64,000 nt of DNA from contig CANQKM010000008.1 in NCBI GenBank assembly GCA_947624485.1, positions 62,001-126,000 on the forward strand. The letters are read 5' to 3'. This stretch comes from an uncultured Clostridia bacterium (GTDB taxonomy: Bacteria > Bacillota > Clostridia > UBA1381). The number at the start of each line of letters is the position of its first letter. Position 1 is the first letter of the stretch. The notes below the pieces were generated by a model, which did no database searches, had not been told where the DNA came from, and saw nothing but the letters and a program-made list of their open reading frames with translations. A program made the translations under genes and the position numbers. Below are positions 9,705 to 18,603 of the stretch, piece by piece.

Positions 9705-10516
9705 ATCTCTTTAAGCTCCCCGCCCTTTACCTCTATATGCTCGCGGTTGACCTCGATCCACACGGACGCGGCGTTCGGGTTATACACCTTATCGCAGTCG
9801 GCTGTGAATTTGAGGTTTTTCGCCGCGTTCATGTAATCGACGATCTCGATATTCGTTGCGTACCAAATGTCGTCCCTGCCGCCGATAAACCCACAGAACT
9901 CCTCTATATCGCCCCACGTGTCGTCGCGGTCAAACTCGTAGCTGTGTCCCCAGACGTACATCATGTAAAGGTACTGCGTCTTATGTAAATCGGCGAACCG
10001 CCGGGCGTTCTCCATGAGGTTGTGGCTGTGGTGGCACGTGGCTTTCCACTCAAGAAAATTGTCGGGGAAGCCGAATTCGTCGGTGTTTCCGACGACGCGG
10101 CTGTACTCTATGCCGCACGCGGGCAGAAGGTTTATTATGTCGCGGCTGTAAGAGCCGTTGGGGTAGCTTAAGCCCCTTACGGGATATCCGCAAGCCTTTT
10201 CGAGCAGCTTCCTGTCCTCGATGATCTGCTGCGCGACGAGCGTCAGCGGGCAGCGCTCTATCGTCGGGTGCGTGAGCGTGTGGCACGACACCTCATGCCC
10301 TTTGTACAAATCCTTTACCTCGTCGAGCGTTACGCGGCGCTCATCGACGCCCATAATGCCCGAATTTAAGTGAAACGTTCCCTTGATTCCGTGCCTGTTA
10401 AAAATTTCGATAAGGCGGCGGTCGAATATCTGACCGTCGTCGTAGCTCATCGTGAGTACCTTGTGCTTTCCGCCGGGGAAGCATGTGTAAATTACCTTAG
10501 GTCTTTTGTTTTCCAT
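9701..10516 (-). CDS. Polysaccharide deacetylase (CE4-like)
   Basis: 271 residues, no signal peptide, so probably cytoplasmic. The NodB fold is seen as VLTMSYDDGQIFDRRLIEIFNRHGIKGTFHLNSG, with a Tyr in place of the usual Phe before DDG, and the metal motif HxxxH in SCHTLTHPTIE. GLSYPNGSYS is the third motif. Likely removes acetyl groups from a carbohydrate. It is translationally coupled to the DUF2161-like gene and follows the metallophosphoesterase gene on the same strand. Confidence 0.85.
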   Translation of the reverse strand: MENKRPKVIYTCFPGGKHKVLTMSYDDGQIFDRRLIEIFNRHGIKGTFHLNSGIMGVDERRVTLDEVKDLYKGHEVSCHTLTHPTIERCPLTLVAQQIIEDRKLLEKACGYPVRGLSYPNGSYSRDIINLLPACGIEYSRVVGNTDEFGFPDNFLEWKATCHHSHNLMENARRFADLHKTQYLYMMYVWGHSYEFDRDDTWGDIEEFCGFIGGRDDIWYATNIEIVDYMNAAKNLKFTADCDKVYNPNAASVWIEVNREHIEVKGGELKEI

Positions 10517-10536
10517 TTTGTATATCTCCTTTGTAA

Positions 10537-11367
10537 TTAGTTTGCGTGTTTAAGCGTTATAACCGCGAGTTCGGGACGGTTAAACAGCCTCGGTATTACC
10601 ATCGGGTTGCCGATACCGCGGCTCACGAGCATTTCGCACCCCTCGGACGCGTACCGTCCCGACGTGTATTTCGGGAAGAACACGCTGCTGCTCGTCCAGC
10701 CGGATTTCGGCGCGACCATGCCGCGTCCGCCCGGCAGTCTTACCTGACCGCCGTGCATATGTCCCGACAGTATGAGGTCGAAGCCCTGATCCTTAACGCA
10801 GTCGAACAGGTTGGCGCGGTGGAACAGAAGTATATCGTAGCCGTCGTAGCCGCGTATTTTCGCAAGACATTTGCGTACGGCTTCACTTGCCTTCGCGGAA
10901 TTGAGCGTGAACGGATCGTCTATTCCCGACAGCGACACGCTCTCGCCGCCCGACTCCAATATGACGCGCTCGTTGTGCAGCGTCGTAACGCCGGCGTTTG
11001 CGATGTCGCGCTCAAAATCGTTGTAATCGTCGCGCCACACGTCATGGTTACCGGTCACGGCGTACACCGGTGCGACCGGCGCGATCCTCTCACACAGGTG
11101 CAGCGCCGGAAGGTAGCTGCCGTCGTCGTCTGCAAGGTCGCCCGTTGAAACTATAATATCGGGTTTTATATCGCGCACAGCGTCCGTAACGCCCGGTACA
11201 CTGTCATTGTGATAATCTGAAATCTGCGCTATCTTAAAGCCGTCGAAGGACATCGGTATTTTGTCGGAAGTGACGGTGTAGTTTGTGACCTCAAGCCGTC
11301 TGTCTATGCCCTGCGCCAGCATGAACGCGCCGCCCGTCATGGCGGCAAATTTGAATAACCTACCCAT
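10537..11367 (-). CDS. Metallophosphoesterase (YkuE-like)
   Basis: Calcineurin-type phosphoesterase of 276 residues. The metal motifs are all present: QISDYHND, STGDLADDDG, TGNHDVW, and SGHMHGGQ near the C-terminus. A hydrophobic N-terminal helix (LFKFAAMTGGAFMLA) suggests membrane attachment, as in YkuE/YaeI-type enzymes. An upstream in-frame ATG exists, but the ATG at 11367 follows AAAGGGG at good spacing. Substrate unknown. Confidence 0.88.
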   Translation of the reverse strand: MGRLFKFAAMTGGAFMLAQGIDRRLEVTNYTVTSDKIPMSFDGFKIAQISDYHNDSVPGVTDAVRDIKPDIIVSTGDLADDDGSYLPALHLCERIAPVAPVYAVTGNHDVWRDDYNDFERDIANAGVTTLHNERVILESGGESVSLSGIDDPFTLNSAKASEAVRKCLAKIRGYDGYDILLFHRANLFDCVKDQGFDLILSGHMHGGQVRLPGGRGMVAPKSGWTSSSVFFPKYTSGRYASEGCEMLVSRGIGNPMVIPRLFNRPELAVITLKHAN

Positions 11368-11496
11368 TCGGTTCGCCCCTTTGATGTTCTTATGTGGATA
11401 GTATACCACCTATTCGGAAGAAAAACCACATTTTCAGCGAAATTTTCAAAATTTTTTGCAATTTTCGGCACGTTTTATACGATATGCGGCGCACAC

Positions 11497-11617
11497 CGTG
11501 AGCCTCCCCTAATAGGGGAGGTGGCGGCGAAGCCGACGGAAGGGTTTTGAAATTATTATAAAATAAACCCCTCAGTCACACTACGTGTGACAGCTCCCCT
11601 AATAGGGGAGCCTTCCG
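11497..11617. repeat. Palindromic MITE/REP-like element, third family
   Basis: About 121 bp, ends CGTGAGCCTCCCC and GGGGAGCCTTCCG. The arms themselves contain CTCCCCTAATAGGGGAG, with nested hairpin GTCACACTACGTGTGAC. It lies in the 383-bp gap before the Dabb gene. The rest of that gap holds only AT-rich sequence and a promoter. Confidence 0.8.
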
Positions 11618-11684
11618 TAGGGGACGGCACCCTTATCCGTATACCTCTTTCGCATCAATTTCCCCAACATTTCTTTACAAACAC

Positions 11685-11713
11685 TTGAAAAACGCGCCGA
11701 AATATGATAAAAT
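11685..11713 (+). promoter_or_regulatory. Promoter of the Dabb-miaB unit
   Basis: TTGAAA (11685-11690), 17 bp, TAAAAT (11708-11713), 37 bp before the start codon. Confidence 0.65.
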
Positions 11714-11750
11714 AACTATATCTGTATCATATTAAAAAGAGGTAACAAAA

Positions 11751-12047
11751 ATGGTAAGACATATAGTATTATGGAAATTGGTGCCGTCGCCGGACATGGC
11801 TGAAAGGGCGGCTGCGATAAAGGAAAATCTTGAGGCGTTAAAGGACAAAATAGACGTTATTAAGGACATAGCCGTGGGCATAAACGCAAATCCCTCGGAC
11901 GACGCTTCCGACGTTGCGCTCGTGTCGGAGTTTGAGACAATGGCTGATCTCGGCGAGTACCAGAACCACCCCGCGCACAAGGCTGTTGCGGCGGCGTACG
12001 TAAGACCGTACGTCGAGGAACGCAGAGTGTGCGACTACGAGTTTTAA
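11751..12047 (+). CDS. Dabb-family stress-responsive alpha/beta-barrel protein
   Basis: 98 residues, the size of a single Dabb domain (dimeric ferredoxin-like barrel). It begins MVRHIVLWKLVP and contains the conserved FETMADLGEYQNHPAHKAV segment. The family includes stress proteins and a few enzymes; no specific reaction can be given. AGAGGT ribosome site. It is 12 bp upstream of miaB, so probably in the same transcript. Confidence 0.9.
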   Translation: MVRHIVLWKLVPSPDMAERAAAIKENLEALKDKIDVIKDIAVGINANPSDDASDVALVSEFETMADLGEYQNHPAHKAVAAAYVRPYVEERRVCDYEF

Positions 12048-12059
12048 CGGGGGAACGCT

Positions 12060-13484
12060 ATGGCAATTCATATAACCGACGACCAAATGAAGGAGCAGCG
12101 CGGCTATATTATGAAGCTCCGCGGGGACAACGCGCGCTACGCCGCAGAGTACGGTCACACGCGCTGCGCGCTCACGGAAACGTACGGCTGTCAGCAGAAC
12201 GAGAACGACACCGAGCGCATACGCGGTATGCTGCGCGACGCGGGGTTTGAGTTTACCGACGACATGAAAAACGCCGACGTTGTGATATACAACACCTGTG
12301 CGGTGCGTGAAAACGCGGAGCAAAAGGTGTTCGGCAGGCTCGGACTGTTAAAGCCCGTAAAGGAGCGGCGGCGGAACATGGTGATAGGCGTGTGCGGCTG
12401 CATGGTGCAGCAGGAGCATATAACCGAGAAAATAAAAAAGTCGCACGAGCATGTCGACCTCATTTTCGGCACGCACGCACTTTACAAAATGCCGGAGCTT
12501 CTGTATAAGGCAATTAACGAAAAAAAGACAGTGGTCGACATTGAAAACAGCGACGGCGCGATCGCCGAGGACATGCCTATAATGCGCGGCGATGCGAAAA
12601 AGGCGTGGGTATCGGTGATGTACGGCTGCAACAATTTCTGCACCTACTGCATTGTGCCGTACGTGCGCGGACGCGAAAGGAGCCGCAAGCCGGAGGCGGT
12701 AATCGCCGAGGTAAAGGAGCTTGTAAAAAACGGGTGCAGTGAAATATCGCTGCTCGGTCAGAACGTCAACTCCTACGGCAAAGACTTAAATACCGATATC
12801 GATTTCGCCGACCTCATGCGGATGGTAAACGATATTGAGGGCGTGGAGCGTATACGGTTCATGACCTCGCACCCGAAGGATCTGAGCGACAAGCTGATAA
12901 ATACAATCGCGGAGTGCGGTAAGGTGTGCAAGCAGCTTCACCTCCCGTTTCAGGCGGGCAGCGACAGGATATTAAAGCAGATGAACCGCCGCTACACAAA
13001 GGCGGAATACCTCGCGAAAATAGAGAAGGTAAAAAAAGCCGTACCCGGCATATCGCTTTCGACCGACGTAATAGTCGGCTTCCCGACCGAAACGAACGAG
13101 GATTTCGAGGAAACGCTCGACATTTTGAGAAAGGTCGAGTTTGACAATATTTTCTCGTTCATATATTCGCGCCGCGAGGGAACGCCGGCGGCAAAGCTCG
13201 ATTTTGTGCTTACCGACGAGGAAATACACAAAAATTTCAACAGGCTTTTGGAGGTGCAGAACGAAATTTCCTTAAAGAAAAACAAGGAGTATGTCGGACG
13301 CGTCGAGAGAATACTTGTTGACGGAGTGAGCAAAACAAACCCCGAAATGCTGTCGGGAAGGTGCGACAGCTCGAAAATAGTGAACTTTAAGGGAACGGAC
13401 GACCTTATAGGCAAATATATAAACGTGCGCATAACCGAGGCTCACACGTGGAGCCTTAACGGTGAAGTAATAAAGGAGAATTGA
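12060..13484 (+). CDS. miaB: tRNA-2-methylthio-N6-dimethylallyladenosine synthase
   Basis: Radical-SAM enzyme that methylthiolates i6A37 in tRNA. 474 residues. N-terminal UPF0004 domain with its three cluster cysteines (ETYGCQQNEND, NTCAVRENAEQ, GVCGCM), radical-SAM motif YGCNNFCTYCIVPYVRGRERSR near residue 195, and a C-terminal TRAM domain. It acts on the product of MiaA, whose gene lies downstream in the same run, so the two modification steps are encoded together with mismatch repair. Confidence 0.97.
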   Translation: MAIHITDDQMKEQRGYIMKLRGDNARYAAEYGHTRCALTETYGCQQNENDTERIRGMLRDAGFEFTDDMKNADVVIYNTCAVRENAEQKVFGRLGLLKPVKERRRNMVIGVCGCMVQQEHITEKIKKSHEHVDLIFGTHALYKMPELLYKAINEKKTVVDIENSDGAIAEDMPIMRGDAKKAWVSVMYGCNNFCTYCIVPYVRGRERSRKPEAVIAEVKELVKNGCSEISLLGQNVNSYGKDLNTDIDFADLMRMVNDIEGVERIRFMTSHPKDLSDKLINTIAECGKVCKQLHLPFQAGSDRILKQMNRRYTKAEYLAKIEKVKKAVPGISLSTDVIVGFPTETNEDFEETLDILRKVEFDNIFSFIYSRREGTPAAKLDFVLTDEEIHKNFNRLLEVQNEISLKKNKEYVGRVERILVDGVSKTNPEMLSGRCDSSKIVNFKGTDDLIGKYINVRITEAHTWSLNGEVIKEN

Positions 13485-13485
13485 A

Positions 13486-13866
13486 ATGAACGAAGTGCTT
13501 GACAAAACGAGAGAGCTCGGCGTGCTGATACAGGCGAGCGAGCAGATGAAGAACATGAAGAACGCCGAGATTTTACAGGCGAACGACGACAAGGCGCAGG
13601 AGCTTATGAAGGAGTATAACCTTGCGCGCCTGAACCTTGCCAGAGATATGCAGGCGGGTAAAATTTCACGCGAGGAAGCCGTAAAGAAGAACAACGAGGC
13701 TTTTGACTATATTGTTGAAAAGTCGGACACGATAAAGAAATATATAGCCGCGAAAAAGGAATTTGACACGCTTGTAAATCAGGTAAATCAGATTTTGAAT
13801 TTCTATATCACCGGACAGGATCCCAACTGCACGCATGATTGCTCGACTTGCGGCGGCTGCCATTAA
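13486..13866 (+). CDS. ylbF: YlbF/YmcA-family protein with cysteine-rich tail
   Basis: 126 residues, mostly amphipathic helix (residues 1-110), matching the YlbF/YmcA (RicF/RicA) family. In Bacillus these proteins act with RicT and RNase Y in mRNA processing and carry Fe-S clusters. The C-terminus ends with CTHDCSTCGGCH, five Cys in about twelve residues, a plausible cluster ligand set. It starts one base after the miaB stop. The miaB-ylbF-mutS order is common in Clostridia. Gene symbol is by family, not proven orthology. Confidence 0.85.
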   Translation: MNEVLDKTRELGVLIQASEQMKNMKNAEILQANDDKAQELMKEYNLARLNLARDMQAGKISREEAVKKNNEAFDYIVEKSDTIKKYIAAKKEFDTLVNQVNQILNFYITGQDPNCTHDCSTCGGCH

Positions 13867-13876
13867 AAAAGTATGC

Positions 13877-13995
13877 CGTTAGCCTCTCCTTGAGGAGAGG
13901 TGGCATCGCGAAGCGATGACGGAGAGGTGGCAGCAAATTTTAGAACCACCTCTCAGTCGCCTACGGCGACAGCTCCCCTCAAGGGGAGCCTCACG
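13877..13995. repeat. Palindromic MITE/REP-like element inside the ylbF-mutS gap
   Basis: Same family as 4793-4913, inverted orientation: starts CGTTAGCCTCTCC, ends AAGGGGAGCCTCACG, with inner hairpins GCATCGCGAAGCGATG and GTCGCCTACGGCGAC. It has pushed a spurious in-frame extension onto the mutS frame. Confidence 0.85.
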
Positions 13996-14038
13996 TAGCC
14001 ATTATATATTTACCTACCAAACAAAGGAGAAAACCACC

Positions 14039-16636
14039 ATGCCGAAAGAGCAGTTTACCCCGATGATGCAGCAGTATCTCGAAACGAAAGAAGAATACCC
14101 GGACTGTATTTTGTTTTACCGTCTGGGTGATTTTTATGAGATGTTTTTCGATGATGCGATAAAAGCGTCAAAGGAGCTTGAAATAACGCTTACAGGCAAA
14201 AACTGCGGTACGGAGGAACGCGCGCCCATGTGCGGCGTTCCTTTTCACAGCGCACCGATGTATATAGCGAAACTCATTGAGCGCGGCTACAAGGTCGCGA
14301 TTTGCGAGCAGGTGGAGGATCCGAAGCTCGCGCAGGGCATAGTAAAGCGCGAGGTAATACGCGTCGTAACGCCCGGCACGGTCGTTGACGAGGAACTTCT
14401 CGACGAAAAAACGAACAACTACCTTGCCGTTATTTACGCGCAAGGTGGCGAGTACGGCTTCGCGGTGTCGGATATTTCGACGGGTGAAATTTACGCGTCG
14501 CAGCTTTCGTCGGACGACGATGTTATGTCGGAGATAGCGCGTTACGAGCCTAAAGAAATACTTGTAAACGGCTTGGCGGCGGAGCGTCTGGGCGGACAGA
14601 TAGAGCTTCGCTTTCACGTAAAGGCGGAGGAGTGCCGCGACGACCTGTTTGAAAACGACGGCTATGAAAATAAAATATTAAACCAGTTCGCGAAATCGTC
14701 GCTTGACGAGGTAAAGCTCGCGGATAAGGAACAGGCTGTGTGCGCGGTCGGCGCGATGCTCACGTACATCGAGCATACGCAGAAAACGAGCCTGACCTAC
14801 ATGAACACGCTTACGGTTTACAATTTGAACCAATACATGGATCTTGACATAAACACGCGCCGCAACCTTGAAATCACTGAAACGATGCGCGACAAGTCTA
14901 AGCGCGGCTCGCTTCTGTGGGTACTCGACCACACGGAAACGTCGATGGGCGCGAGACTGTTAAAACAGTGGGTGGAAAAGCCGCTCGTGAACCCGATAGC
15001 GATAAACAAGAGGCTTTACTCGGTACAGGAGCTTGTTTCGGACATCATGCTGCGCGACGAGCTTAAAGGCGTGCTTTGCGATATGCGCGACATATCGCGT
15101 ATCATAACGCGCGTGTCGCTCGGCACTGTAACGCCGCGCGATTTTTCGGCTCTTCGTGAAACGCTCCTGAAGCTGCCGGAGCTTGAATACGCGTTAAGCT
15201 CGGTGAAGTCGCCGATGCTCGCGGAAATGAAAAAGGATTTCGACCTATTGGAGGACGTGGCTGATTTGCTAAGCCGCGGCATAAACGATAACCCGCCCGC
15301 GGTACTGCGTGACGGCGGCGTAATAAAAGAGGGCTTCAATGAGGAAATTGACAAGCTGCGGCTCGCGATGAACAACGGCAGCGCGTGGCTCGCGGAGGTT
15401 GAAAAAGAGGAAAAGGAAAAAACCGGCATATCAAAGCTGCGCGTGGGCTACAACAAGGTGTTCGGCTACTACATCGAGGTCACGAAGTCGTTTATGAACG
15501 ACGTGCCGGACTATTACATCAGAAAACAGACGCTCGCAAACTGCGAGAGATATATAACGCCGAAGCTCAAAGAGATAGAGAACACTATCCTCGGCGCGTC
15601 GGAAAGAGTGCTGACGCTGGAGGCGCACGTGTTTGAGGAAATACGGCTTGCCGTTGCGAAGGAAACAGAGCGCCTCAAAAGAGCGGCGAACGTTGTCGCG
15701 GTAACTGACACGCTTTTGTCGCTCGCGGAGGCTGCGGCAAAGAACGGTTATGTTATGCCCGAGATAACCGACAACGGCAAAATTGAGATAAAGGACGGCA
15801 GGCACCCCGTTGTGGAGCGTATGCTCAAAAATGCGATGTTCGTTCCGAATGATGCTGTGCTGAACACCGAAGGCGACAGAATGCTTATAATAACCGGTCC
15901 GAATATGGCTGGAAAGTCCACGTATATGCGCCAGGTCGCGCTCATAACGCTGATGGCGCAGACAGGCAGCTTTGTACCGGCGTCGTCGGCGCGTATCGGC
16001 GTTGTGGACAAGATATTCACGCGCGTCGGCGCGTCGGACGATATAGCGTCGGGGCAGAGTACGTTCATGCTCGAAATGAACGAGGTCAGCCACATACTCA
16101 AAAACGCGACTAAAAATTCGCTCATTATCCTCGACGAGATAGGACGCGGCACAAGCACCTTTGACGGACTTTCAATCGCGCAGGCGGTCGCCGAATATAT
16201 AGTAAACAAGCGCAAAATAGGCGCGAAAACGCTGTTCGCGACGCATTACCACGAGCTTACGGAGCTTGAAAACAATATCGAGGGCGTGAAAAATTACAGC
16301 ATAGCCGTCAAAAAGCGCGGCGACGATATAACGTTCCTGCGCAAGATAGTGCGCGGCGGCACGGACGACAGCTACGGTATCGAGGTCGCGGCGCTGGCGG
16401 GTGTGCCGAAGGACGTTATAAACGGCGCGAAGAAGATTTTAAGCCGTATTGAAAGCGGCGAAAGACCGAAGGAGCGCGCCGAAATCCATGTTGAGGAAAC
16501 AAATCAGATAGGCTTCGGCGATACCGCGGCAAACGAGATTGCCGACGAGCTGCGCGGCATGGACGTTACGACGTACACGCCGATAGAGGCGCTGAACAAG
16601 CTTTTCGAGCTGTCGAATAAGGCTAAGGGAAATTGA
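14039..16636 (+). CDS. mutS: DNA mismatch repair protein MutS
   Basis: Recognises mismatches and recruits MutL. 865 residues with this start (ATG at 14039, AAAGGAG upstream). An upstream frame opening at 13916 is only the palindromic element read through. The mismatch-binding domain contains the Phe-X-Glu region (FYRLGDFYEMFFDDA). The ABC ATPase shows Walker A GPNMAGKSTYMRQVA, then STFMLEMNEV and Walker B LIILDEIGRGTSTFDG. Normal length. Confidence 0.97.
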   Translation: MPKEQFTPMMQQYLETKEEYPDCILFYRLGDFYEMFFDDAIKASKELEITLTGKNCGTEERAPMCGVPFHSAPMYIAKLIERGYKVAICEQVEDPKLAQGIVKREVIRVVTPGTVVDEELLDEKTNNYLAVIYAQGGEYGFAVSDISTGEIYASQLSSDDDVMSEIARYEPKEILVNGLAAERLGGQIELRFHVKAEECRDDLFENDGYENKILNQFAKSSLDEVKLADKEQAVCAVGAMLTYIEHTQKTSLTYMNTLTVYNLNQYMDLDINTRRNLEITETMRDKSKRGSLLWVLDHTETSMGARLLKQWVEKPLVNPIAINKRLYSVQELVSDIMLRDELKGVLCDMRDISRIITRVSLGTVTPRDFSALRETLLKLPELEYALSSVKSPMLAEMKKDFDLLEDVADLLSRGINDNPPAVLRDGGVIKEGFNEEIDKLRLAMNNGSAWLAEVEKEEKEKTGISKLRVGYNKVFGYYIEVTKSFMNDVPDYYIRKQTLANCERYITPKLKEIENTILGASERVLTLEAHVFEEIRLAVAKETERLKRAANVVAVTDTLLSLAEAAAKNGYVMPEITDNGKIEIKDGRHPVVERMLKNAMFVPNDAVLNTEGDRMLIITGPNMAGKSTYMRQVALITLMAQTGSFVPASSARIGVVDKIFTRVGASDDIASGQSTFMLEMNEVSHILKNATKNSLIILDEIGRGTSTFDGLSIAQAVAEYIVNKRKIGAKTLFATHYHELTELENNIEGVKNYSIAVKKRGDDITFLRKIVRGGTDDSYGIEVAALAGVPKDVINGAKKILSRIESGERPKERAEIHVEETNQIGFGDTAANEIADELRGMDVTTYTPIEALNKLFELSNKAKGN

Positions 16637-16650
16637 GCGAGGGAGATAAA

Positions 16651-18603
16651 ATGGGCAAGATAAGGGTGCTGGACACCGAGGTTTCCAATAAGATAGCGGC
16701 GGGCGAGGTCGTTGAACGTCCATCGAGCGTCGTCAAGGAGCTTGTCGAAAACAGCATAGACGCGGGCGCGAACGTTATAACCGTCGAAATAAAAAACGGC
16801 GGAAGCTCGTATATCCGCGTGTCGGACAACGGCAGCGGCATGGGCGCGGACGACGCTAAGATATGCTTTCTGCGTCACGCGACGAGTAAAATACGTGAAA
16901 GCTCCGACCTTGACGCGATATACACGCTCGGCTTCCGAGGCGAGGCGCTGTCAAGTATCGGAGCGGTCGCGGAGGTAAGCCTGTACACGAAGCGGCGCGG
17001 GGACGAAACGGGTATCTGCGTGACGTGCCGCGGCGGAGAGATACTGTCGAGCGACGAGGCTGGCGTGCCGGACGGTACGTCCGTGACGGTCGAAAACCTA
17101 TTTTACAACACGCCCGCGCGTATGAAATTTTTGAAAAGGGACGCGACCGAGACGGGTTATATAACCGACATTATGACGCGCTTTATTTTTGCACGTCCCG
17201 AAATTTCGTTTAAGCTGATAACGGACGGCAAGGAAAAGCTGTTTTCACCCGGCGACAGCTCTCTGAAAAATTCCGTTTACACCGCCTACGGCAAGGATTA
17301 CGCGAACGGTACAATCCCTGTTGAGTACGAGGCGGACGGCATACGCGTCACAGGTCTTATAGGCAAGGGTACGCTCGCGCGTCCGAAGCGGAATTATCAG
17401 AGCTTTTTTGTGAATAAGCGTTACGTTATGAGCCGCACCGTTACAGCCGCGCTCGAAAACGCGTACAAGAACCAGATAATGATAGGCAAATTCCCGATGG
17501 CTGTTTTGAATATCGAGATAGATCCGTCGCAGATCGATATAAACGTACACCCCACCAAGCTCGAGGTGAAATTCTCGAACGAAAAAGCCGTGTATGACGC
17601 GGTGTATTACGGCGTTAAAAACGCGCTGTACGCCGTGCCGAACGTGCCGAGGATAGAACGCGGGGACACTAAAGAGGAAAACCCGTTTGTAATTGAGGGC
17701 GCAGACGAGGTCAAAAAACGTGAGCAGCTGAGTCTTTCCGATATGGCTGACGCGCTGCCGAAAAACATGACGAAAAGACCGTACACACCCGACTACAATC
17801 CGAGAGTAAATCCGTTCCTGAAAAACAACGGGGACACTAAAAGTCATATGAGCCGTTCGTGCAGCGGGGACACTAAAGTTAAAGAAGATGATTTTACTGT
17901 CCCCAAACGTGTAAGTGTCGCGTCGCCGAGAGAGGAAATAAAACCGCTTCTCAAAAATAACGGGGACACTAAAGTTAATATGAGCGGGGACACTAAAACC
18001 GAAGAAAGCGCGAATGTGTTTGCCGACGAGTATTTTAAGATCGTGGGACAGATATTCGACTCGTACATCATAGCCGAAAAGGGCGATGAGATGATGCTCG
18101 TTGACCAGCACGCGGCGCACGAGCGCTTAAACTACGAGCAGCTAAAGGAAGAAATCGCGTCGCGCCGCGCAATGTCGCAGATACTCATAGAGCCGGTCGC
18201 GGTGAATTTGACGCCGCAGGAAATGCAGTCGTACCGCGACAATGCGGAGCTTTTTGCGGACATGGGCTTTGAGTGCGGCGAGTTCGGAGAAAACGCGGTG
18301 ATTATAAGAAGCGTGCCGGGCGGCGTGGAGCTTGGCGAGGCCGAGCCGCTGTTTACGGAGCTTGTCACGCAGAGCGAAGAGCATAAAAAAGAGCTTATCA
18401 CCGACCGCCGCGAGAGGCTTTTGTACACGATTGCGTGTAAGGCGTCCGTCAAGGCGAATATGCGCATGAGCGCGGAGGAAATGGAGTCGCTCGTAAGGCG
18501 CGTGCTGCGTCTCAAAAACATAAACACCTGTCCGCACGGCAGACCGATAATAATCACAATGAGCAAAAAGGAAATCGAAAAGGAGTTTAAGCGAATTGTC
18601 TGA
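16651..18603 (+). CDS. mutL: DNA mismatch repair endonuclease MutL
   Basis: 650 residues. N-terminal GHKL ATPase (NKIAAGEVVERPSSVVKELVENSIDAGA; FRGEALSS) to about residue 330, a variable linker, then the dimerisation/endonuclease domain from about 465. The C-domain has the metal motif DQHAAHERLNYE (DQHAxxExxxxE) plus CPHGRPI, so this is the nicking type of MutL found outside E. coli-like bacteria. The ATG at 16651 follows GAGGGAG; a TTG 18 bases upstream overlaps mutS and is less likely. The linker holds five in-frame GGGGACACTAAA copies, each read as GDTK. Confidence 0.96.
   Translation: MGKIRVLDTEVSNKIAAGEVVERPSSVVKELVENSIDAGANVITVEIKNGGSSYIRVSDNGSGMGADDAKICFLRHATSKIRESSDLDAIYTLGFRGEALSSIGAVAEVSLYTKRRGDETGICVTCRGGEILSSDEAGVPDGTSVTVENLFYNTPARMKFLKRDATETGYITDIMTRFIFARPEISFKLITDGKEKLFSPGDSSLKNSVYTAYGKDYANGTIPVEYEADGIRVTGLIGKGTLARPKRNYQSFFVNKRYVMSRTVTAALENAYKNQIMIGKFPMAVLNIEIDPSQIDINVHPTKLEVKFSNEKAVYDAVYYGVKNALYAVPNVPRIERGDTKEENPFVIEGADEVKKREQLSLSDMADALPKNMTKRPYTPDYNPRVNPFLKNNGDTKSHMSRSCSGDTKVKEDDFTVPKRVSVASPREEIKPLLKNNGDTKVNMSGDTKTEESANVFADEYFKIVGQIFDSYIIAEKGDEMMLVDQHAAHERLNYEQLKEEIASRRAMSQILIEPVAVNLTPQEMQSYRDNAELFADMGFECGEFGENAVIIRSVPGGVELGEAEPLFTELVTQSEEHKKELITDRRERLLYTIACKASVKANMRMSAEEMESLVRRVLRLKNINTCPHGRPIIITMSKKEIEKEFKRIV
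17662..17998 (+). repeat. Intragenic GGGGACACTAAA cluster in the mutL linker
   Basis: Direct copies start at 17662, 17830, 17866, 17962 and 17986, all in the same phase (GGG GAC ACT AAA = GDTK at residues 338, 394, 406, 438, 446). An inverted copy with one mismatch lies at 17892-17904 and could pair with the copy at 17866. Confidence 0.9.

Noticed and set aside
13916-14038. Upstream extension of the mutS frame (41 codons)
   Set aside because: It is the palindromic element translated; the ATG at 14039 has its own AAAGGAG site and matches the normal MutS N-terminus.
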